DNA of 7,672 nucleotides from an uncultured Bacillota bacterium (GTDB lineage Bacteria; Bacillota; Clostridia; Peptostreptococcales; Anaerovoracaceae): assembly GCA_946410475.1 (NCBI GenBank), contig CAMKAM010000070.1, forward strand, positions 1 through 7,672, in the 5' to 3' direction. The translations under genes and the position numbers were made by a program. How positions within the stretch are numbered: position 1 is the stretch's first letter; the number at the start of each line of letters is the position of its first letter. Shown piece by piece: positions 5,951 to 7,672 of this stretch. The notes beneath the pieces were generated by a model. It saw only the letters and a list, made by a program, of their open reading frames with translations. It did no database searches and had not been told where the DNA came from.

Positions 5951-7549
5951 TTACACCTCCATGAATATCGGGAGTATGACAGGTCTTCTGCCCGTCTGCT
6001 CCGTGATGAAGCGCCTAAGGTCGTCCCTGACGGCGTTCTTCATATTGTTCCAGTCTCTCACTCCGCTGTTCTCACATCTCTCAAGCGACTTCACTGCTAC
6101 GCTCTGGGCCCTTCCGAGAAGGTCCTCGTTCTCCTTTACGTATACGAAGCCTCTGGATATGAGGTCCGGTCCCGAAACGACTCTCTTCGTCGCTTTGTCC
6201 ACTGACGCAACGACGATGATCAGTCCCGATTCGGAAAGGATCTTCCTGTCGCGGAGCACTATGCTTCCTACGTCTCCTACGCCCAGTCCGTCTACGAGGA
6301 CTTCGCCGGCCGGAGCTTCTTCGCGCTTGATCTGCGGACGCTTCTGAGCTATCTCTAGAGCGTCGCCGTTTTCAAGAAGGAAGATATTGTCCTTCGGTAT
6401 ACCCAGCTCCAGCGCCAGGTCGGCGTGGGCTTTGAGGTGCCTGAACTCTCCGTGCACCGGCATGAAGTACTTCGGCTTGATCAGCGAAAGGATCAGCTTC
6501 AGCTCCTCCTGGCAGGCGTGGCCGGAAACGTGTGTCTCGGCGATGTCCGAGTATATGACCTCGGCGCCCTTCTCGAACAGAAGGTTGACTACGTTCCATA
6601 CGAGCTTTTCGTTTCCGGGTATCGGTGTGGACGAGAGGATGATCCTGTCGCCCTTCTTTATCTCTATGTTCTTGTGATCGTTCGTAGCCATCCTCGAAAG
6701 AGCGCTCATCGGCTCTCCCTGGCTTCCCGTCGTGATGATGACGAGCTGGCTGTCAGGATACTTTTTCGCTTCCCTTATGTCCACGAGAGTGTTGGCCGGC
6801 ACCTTGAGGTAGCCGAGCTCCTGGGCGAGGGTCACGACCTTCTCCATGCTCCTTCCGGATACAGCGACCTTCCTCCTGTTCTCCTTTGCCAGGTCGATGA
6901 TCTTCTGTATCCTGTGGACATTCGATGAGAACGTCGCGATAATGATCCTCTTCTTCGACGATCTGAATATATCTTTGAGAGTTTCTCCGACGAGCTTTTC
7001 GGATTTCGTGTATCCGGGCCTTACGGCGTTCGTCGAATCGCTCATCAGAAGAAGGACGCCCTTCTTTCCGATCTCTGCGAATCTTGCAAGATCTATCGGC
7101 TCTCCGTCGACCGGAGTAAGATCGATCTTGAAGTCGCCCGTATGGAAGACCTTGCCGACAGGTGTATCTATCGACAGGCATACAGCATCGGCGATCGAGT
7201 GCGTCGTCCTTATTATCTCGATATTGAAGCATCCGAGTTTTATCTTCTGTCCTGCTCTGATCTTCTTGAGTCTGCCCTTCATGCCGCGCTCATCGAGCTT
7301 TGCCTTGATGAGCCCGAGCGGAAGAGGCGTGCCGTAGATCGGCACATTGACTTTTTCGAGCAGGAACGGCACGCCGCCAATGTGGTCTTCATGACCGTGC
7401 GTTATGATGACACCCCTGATTTTCGCCTTCGTCTCTTCGAGATAGGTATAATCAGGGATGACGACATCGATACCGAACATCTCATCGTCCGGGAACGACA
7501 TGCCGCAGTCTATGATGATCATTTCCCCGTCGTATTCGATGGCCGTCAT
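5951..7549 (-). CDS. rnj: Ribonuclease J (metallo-beta-lactamase / beta-CASP RNase)
   Basis: Cytoplasmic exo- and endoribonuclease for mRNA decay and rRNA maturation in bacteria of this type. From the ATG at 7549 (532 residues) the zinc site is visible: HGHEDH (51-56), His117 (RTTHS), Asp139 (HTGDF) and His366 (MPVHGEF). Beta-CASP landmarks are ATFSSNVHR (205-213), TGSQGEP (274-280), SSTPIPGN (306-313) and ETHVSGH (338-344). A C-terminal domain follows, with GPDLISRGFVY, and the protein ends PVILPIFMEV almost exactly like B. subtilis RNase J1. The ATG at 7549 is the first standard start in frame but is unlikely to be the real one: the reading frame continues upstream and codes for KIIPLGGLHEIGKN, the conserved first strand and loop of RNase J (see the next feature). 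The whole protein would then be about 550-565 residues, the normal size. The YheA-like gene follows after 3 nt. Function is certain; the N-terminus is unresolved. Confidence 0.95.
   Translation of the reverse strand: MTAIEYDGEMIIIDCGMSFPDDEMFGIDVVIPDYTYLEETKAKIRGVIITHGHEDHIGGVPFLLEKVNVPIYGTPLPLGLIKAKLDERGMKGRLKKIRAGQKIKLGCFNIEIIRTTHSIADAVCLSIDTPVGKVFHTGDFKIDLTPVDGEPIDLARFAEIGKKGVLLLMSDSTNAVRPGYTKSEKLVGETLKDIFRSSKKRIIIATFSSNVHRIQKIIDLAKENRRKVAVSGRSMEKVVTLAQELGYLKVPANTLVDIREAKKYPDSQLVIITTGSQGEPMSALSRMATNDHKNIEIKKGDRIILSSTPIPGNEKLVWNVVNLLFEKGAEVIYSDIAETHVSGHACQEELKLILSLIKPKYFMPVHGEFRHLKAHADLALELGIPKDNIFLLENGDALEIAQKRPQIKREEAPAGEVLVDGLGVGDVGSIVLRDRKILSESGLIIVVASVDKATKRVVSGPDLISRGFVYVKENEDLLGRAQSVAVKSLERCENSGVRDWNNMKNAVRDDLRRFITEQTGRRPVILPIFMEV
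5954..5960 (-). promoter_or_regulatory. Ribosome binding site of the YheA-like gene, embedded in the end of rnj
   Basis: GGAGGTG overlaps the final Glu-Val codons of rnj, immediately before its TAA stop, and is 6 nt from the ATG at 5947. Translation of the two genes is probably coupled. Confidence 0.8.
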
Positions 7550-7645
7550 GTTCTTTCCGATCTCATGCAGCCCTCCGAGCGGGATGATCTTCAGTTTCTT
7601 TGTGTCATTATTTCTTTTTCTGTTCTTACATGCATTAATTGGTTC
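7550..7645 (-). other. In-frame N-terminal extension of rnj with no standard start codon
   Basis: Reading upstream of the ATG at 7549 in the same frame gives a basic stretch (KNRKRNNDTKK) followed by LKIIPLGGLHEIGKN, which aligns with the start of known RNase J proteins (B. subtilis J1: ALGGLGEIGKN). The frame stays open to a double stop TAA TAA at 7646-7651. Between that stop and 7549 there is no ATG, GTG or TTG in frame; the only near-start codons are ATT at 7637-7639 and CTG at 7592-7594, and neither has a good ribosome binding site. The explanation is a non-standard start, a frameshift from the overlapping frame, or a one-base sequence error. Confidence 0.8.
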
Positions 7646-7672
7646 TTATTAAGCATATCTTCTTTTCTCATT
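7595..7672 (-). other. AT-rich leader upstream of rnj with an overlapping out-of-frame reading frame
   Basis: The right-edge 50-70 bases are far richer in A and T than the rest of the window. One frame is open from the window edge with ATGs at 7671, 7656, 7635 and 7608, ending in TGA at 7591-7593 inside the rnj N-terminal coding. It may be the true rnj start separated by a frameshift, a short upstream peptide, or the tail of a gene beyond the window. I see no convincing promoter pair or ribosome binding site. Confidence 0.45.

Noticed and set aside
6753..7232. A 159-residue minus-strand frame in a different phase inside rnj
   Set aside because: It overlaps the core of RNase J completely and is Arg/Asp-rich in the way of an out-of-frame shadow.
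1..7672. Mobile elements, CRISPR repeats, tRNA or rRNA genes, defence or toxin-antitoxin genes
   Set aside because: Genes are packed with gaps of 76 nt or less up to 7549, all are recognised housekeeping families, and no repeats or transposase-like sequence were seen.

Overview
The window looks like ordinary chromosomal housekeeping DNA from a Gram-positive anaerobe of the class Clostridia (Bacillota). The reasons are an RNase J, an MltG-TrmR-U32 gene order like the yrrL-yrrM-yrrN/yrrO cluster of Bacillus subtilis, a Bacillota-type EF-P, and strong GGAGG-type ribosome binding sites. Base composition is roughly balanced, except for an AT-rich stretch at the right edge. I cannot name the genus; an Anaerovoracaceae-like clostridium is only a guess.

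All eight genes lie on the minus strand, so transcription runs from position 7672 towards 1. Right half, in transcription order: RNase J (rnj, 7549 to 5951, coding probably beginning further upstream), a small YheA/YlbF-family helical protein, an M24 metallopeptidase that consists of the catalytic domain only, and elongation factor P (efp). Gaps are 24 nt or less and one pair overlaps, so this reads as one operon. A clear rho-independent terminator follows efp at 4302-4331.

Left half: mltG (septal peptidoglycan lytic transglycosylase), trmR and trhP (two successive steps of 5-methoxyuridine formation at tRNA wobble position 34), then a CBS/CorC-domain membrane protein of the hemolysin C/CNNM type whose C-terminus runs off the left edge. 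These are also tightly packed, with an 8-nt overlap between mltG and trmR. I see no clear promoter between the terminator and mltG.

The common theme is RNA turnover and translation quality (RNase J, EF-P, wobble-uridine modification) beside cell-wall growth. I found no mobile element, CRISPR array, RNA gene, toxin-antitoxin pair or defence system, and I do not claim a new system. The points most worth a second look are the beginning of rnj, whose conserved N-terminus is in frame but has no ATG/GTG/TTG start, the nested inverted repeat around the efp terminator, the eroded membrane-domain motifs of the CorC-like protein, and the domain-reduced M24 peptidase.
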